NCBI GenBank assembly: GCA_030695285.1
Contig: JAUYTF010000449.1
Span: 1-5,980, forward strand
Direction of reading: 5' to 3'
Length of the DNA stretch: 5,980 bases
Source of the DNA: Eubacteriales bacterium
GTDB taxonomy: Bacteria > Bacillota > Clostridia > Christensenellales > CAG-138
Part shown: positions 4,934 to 5,980 of the stretch, one piece after another
Numbering within the stretch: the first letter of the stretch is position 1
Layout: the number at the start of each line of letters is the position of its first letter
Notes under the pieces: generated by a model
Databases searched by the model: none
What the model was told of the DNA's origin: nothing
Seen by the model: only the letters and a program-made list of their open reading frames with translations
Translations under genes and position numbers: made by a program

Positions 4934-5407
4934 ATGACATTCTATGATTACACCGTGAAGGACAGAGCGGGAGAAGATGTTGCGCTCTCGACATATAAAG
5001 GGAAAGTGCTTCTCGTCGTCAACACCGCAACCGGCTGCGGTTTTACACCCCAGTATGAAGGGCTGCAAAAGCTGTATGACGCACACAAGGAAAAGGGGTT
5101 CGAGATTCTCGACTTCCCCTGCAATCAGTTTGCCAACCAGGCGCCAGGCACCATCGATGAGATTCAGAGCTTTTGCACGCTGAACTATGGCACCACGTTT
5201 CCGCGCTTTGCCAAGATCGACGTCAACGGAACATCTGCCAGCGATCTTTATAATTTTCTGAAAAAGGCGAAACGGAGCGCGCTGGGTTCCTCTATCAAAT
5301 GGAATTTCACGAAGTTTTTGATCGATCGCGATGGCAAGGTGGTCAAGTGCTTTGCGCCGACCGATACGCCGGAGAGCATCGAAAAGGACATTCTCGCGCT
5401 GCTGTAA
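4934..5407 (+). CDS. gpx: Glutathione peroxidase-family thiol peroxidase
   Basis: A 157-residue cytoplasmic peroxidase that reduces hydrogen peroxide or organic hydroperoxides. It has the thioredoxin-fold family signature NTATGCGFTPQYEGL with peroxidatic Cys35 (cysteine, not selenocysteine), FPCNQF with Cys63, Gln69, and WNF with Trp123 and Asn124, giving the full Cys-Gln-Trp-Asn site. Cys81 in SFCTLNYG lines up with the resolving cysteine (Cys82) of yeast Gpx3, so this is probably an atypical 2-Cys enzyme recycled by thioredoxin rather than glutathione. The usual QEPG reads QAPG here. The start is fixed by AAAGGAGA eight bases before the ATG. It is followed 41 bases later by ohrR, whose product probably represses the shared promoter until organic peroxide appears. 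Confidence 0.95.
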   Translation: MTFYDYTVKDRAGEDVALSTYKGKVLLVVNTATGCGFTPQYEGLQKLYDAHKEKGFEILDFPCNQFANQAPGTIDEIQSFCTLNYGTTFPRFAKIDVNGTSASDLYNFLKKAKRSALGSSIKWNFTKFLIDRDGKVVKCFAPTDTPESIEKDILALL

Positions 5408-5448
5408 GCGTGCGGGAACTCAAAATTATGAAAGAAGGAGCGAGCGAC

Positions 5449-5925
5449 ATGAGTGAACATTCAAAATCCAGCACTACACGCTGTTCAGATGCGGACGGGC
5501 GATATGATGCGCTGCTGCTGCAAAACCAACTTTGTTTCCCGCTTTATGCAGTCTCTAAGGAAGTCGTGCGCCTTTACAAGCCGTTTCTGGATGAGATCGG
5601 CCTGACCTATACGCAGTATATTGCCATGATGGTGATTTGGGAAAAGCGTTCGCTTTCGGTGAAAGAACTTGGCGAACACCTCTACCTCGACAGCGGGACG
5701 CTCACGCCGCTTTTGAAGAAGATGGAAGCGCAGGGGCTTGTTTCACGCCAGCGCAACGCTGCGGATGAACGGAGCGTAATCGTCACCGTCACCGAAGCGG
5801 GCGATGCACTTCGCGCACGCGCCGCAATCATACCAGAGCGCATCGGTGCCTGCCTGCCGCTGACGAAGGGCGAGAGCGAGACGCTGTATCAGCTGCTTTA
5901 TAAAGTCCTGCATGCAATCCAGTAA
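5449..5925 (+). CDS. ohrR: OhrR, MarR-family organic hydroperoxide-sensing repressor (2-Cys type)
   Basis: A 158-residue winged-helix repressor. The match to OhrR is specific: NQLCFPLYAVSKEVVRLYKP (26-45) with the sensing Cys29, equivalent to Cys15 in Bacillus; LTYTQYIAMMVIWE; then the recognition region VKELGEHLYLDSGTLTPLLK (71-90) and the wing RNAADERSV. Cys135 (IGACLPL) lies 106 residues after Cys29, as in Xanthomonas OhrR (Cys22/Cys127), so oxidation probably forms an intersubunit disulfide that releases DNA. Cys12 in an extended N-terminus is an extra. The start at 5449 follows AAGGAG by eight bases; a second ATG at 5428 lacks such a site. It is the second gene of the gpx operon and presumably autoregulated. 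No ohr peroxidase is visible. Its last codons are repeated just after the stop. Confidence 0.95.
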   Translation: MSEHSKSSTTRCSDADGRYDALLLQNQLCFPLYAVSKEVVRLYKPFLDEIGLTYTQYIAMMVIWEKRSLSVKELGEHLYLDSGTLTPLLKKMEAQGLVSRQRNAADERSVIVTVTEAGDALRARAAIIPERIGACLPLTKGESETLYQLLYKVLHAIQ

Positions 5926-5980
5926 CGATTTTTCAATACTGGAAAAACTACTTTATAAAGTCCTGCACACGATCCAGTAA
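5896..5980 (+). repeat. 30 bp direct repeat duplicating the ohrR 3' end
   Basis: Copies at 5896-5925 and 5951-5980 are identical at 27 of 30 positions with a 25 base spacer (period 55). All three differences are transitions. The first copy encodes the end of OhrR (LYKVLHAIQ, stop); the second would read LYKVLHTIQ, stop. The window ends on the last base of the second stop codon, so the repeat may have further context outside. Confidence 0.93.
5918..5943 (+). repeat. 7 bp inverted repeat across the ohrR stop
   Basis: TCCAGTA (5918-5924) and TACTGGA (5937-5943) are exact inverted partners 12 bases apart. The second copy of the ohrR end brings another TCCAGTA at 5973-5979, so the middle arm can pair with either side. 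Only AAAAAC follows, so it is not a plus-strand terminator. No terminator for the gpx-ohrR operon is visible in the window. Confidence 0.5.

Overview
The window looks like a chromosomal segment of an anaerobic, moderately GC-rich Firmicute, most likely a Clostridia-class organism. The supporting signs are a YesM-type sensor kinase paired with a membrane-anchored sugar-binding-like protein, a CIRCE element in front of an Hsp20 gene, a PrsW-family protease, a NimA-like flavin-domain protein, AAAGGAGG-type ribosome binding sites and A/T-rich vegetative promoters. This is an inference from gene content only.

Layout. Positions 1-1996 (minus strand) hold a two-gene sensory operon: a membrane-anchored substrate-binding protein, then a LytS/YesM-type histidine kinase that starts inside the stop codon of the first gene (ATGA overlap) and runs off the left edge just after its phospho-acceptor motif. 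Positions 1997-2670 are a long divergent intergenic region. It holds a candidate promoter, small inverted repeats, an unrecognised 84-codon open stretch on the minus strand that looks like a gene remnant, and the first two of four terminal duplications. Positions 2671-4007 (plus) carry a NimA-like flavin-binding protein and a PrsW-family intramembrane protease interrupted by a single-base frameshift, followed by a terminator. Positions 4102-4784 are a CIRCE-controlled hsp20 unit with a structured leader and a strong terminator. Positions 4873-5925 are a peroxide-defence operon: a strong promoter overlaid with two OhrR-box-like sites, a thioredoxin-type glutathione peroxidase, and a 2-Cys OhrR repressor that probably regulates both genes.

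The most unusual thing here is not a gene. Four of the genes have one end partly duplicated next to themselves. The 5' ends of the binding-protein, NimA-like and prsW genes are repeated just upstream, and the 3' end of ohrR is repeated just downstream. Three of the four share the same geometry: a 27-31 bp repeat, a 24-25 bp unrelated spacer, and the repeat again. The fourth is a longer, more diverged version of about 51 bp. The repeat sequences differ from locus to locus because each derives from its own gene, so this is not an ordinary dispersed repeat or a CRISPR array. The mechanism is unknown to me. At the three 5' ends the copies create short decoy reading frames upstream of the real starts.

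Functionally the right-hand half is a stress-defence neighbourhood (protein folding, peroxide reduction, membrane proteolysis, a flavin-domain reductase-like protein), and the left-hand operon senses an extracellular solute, probably a sugar.
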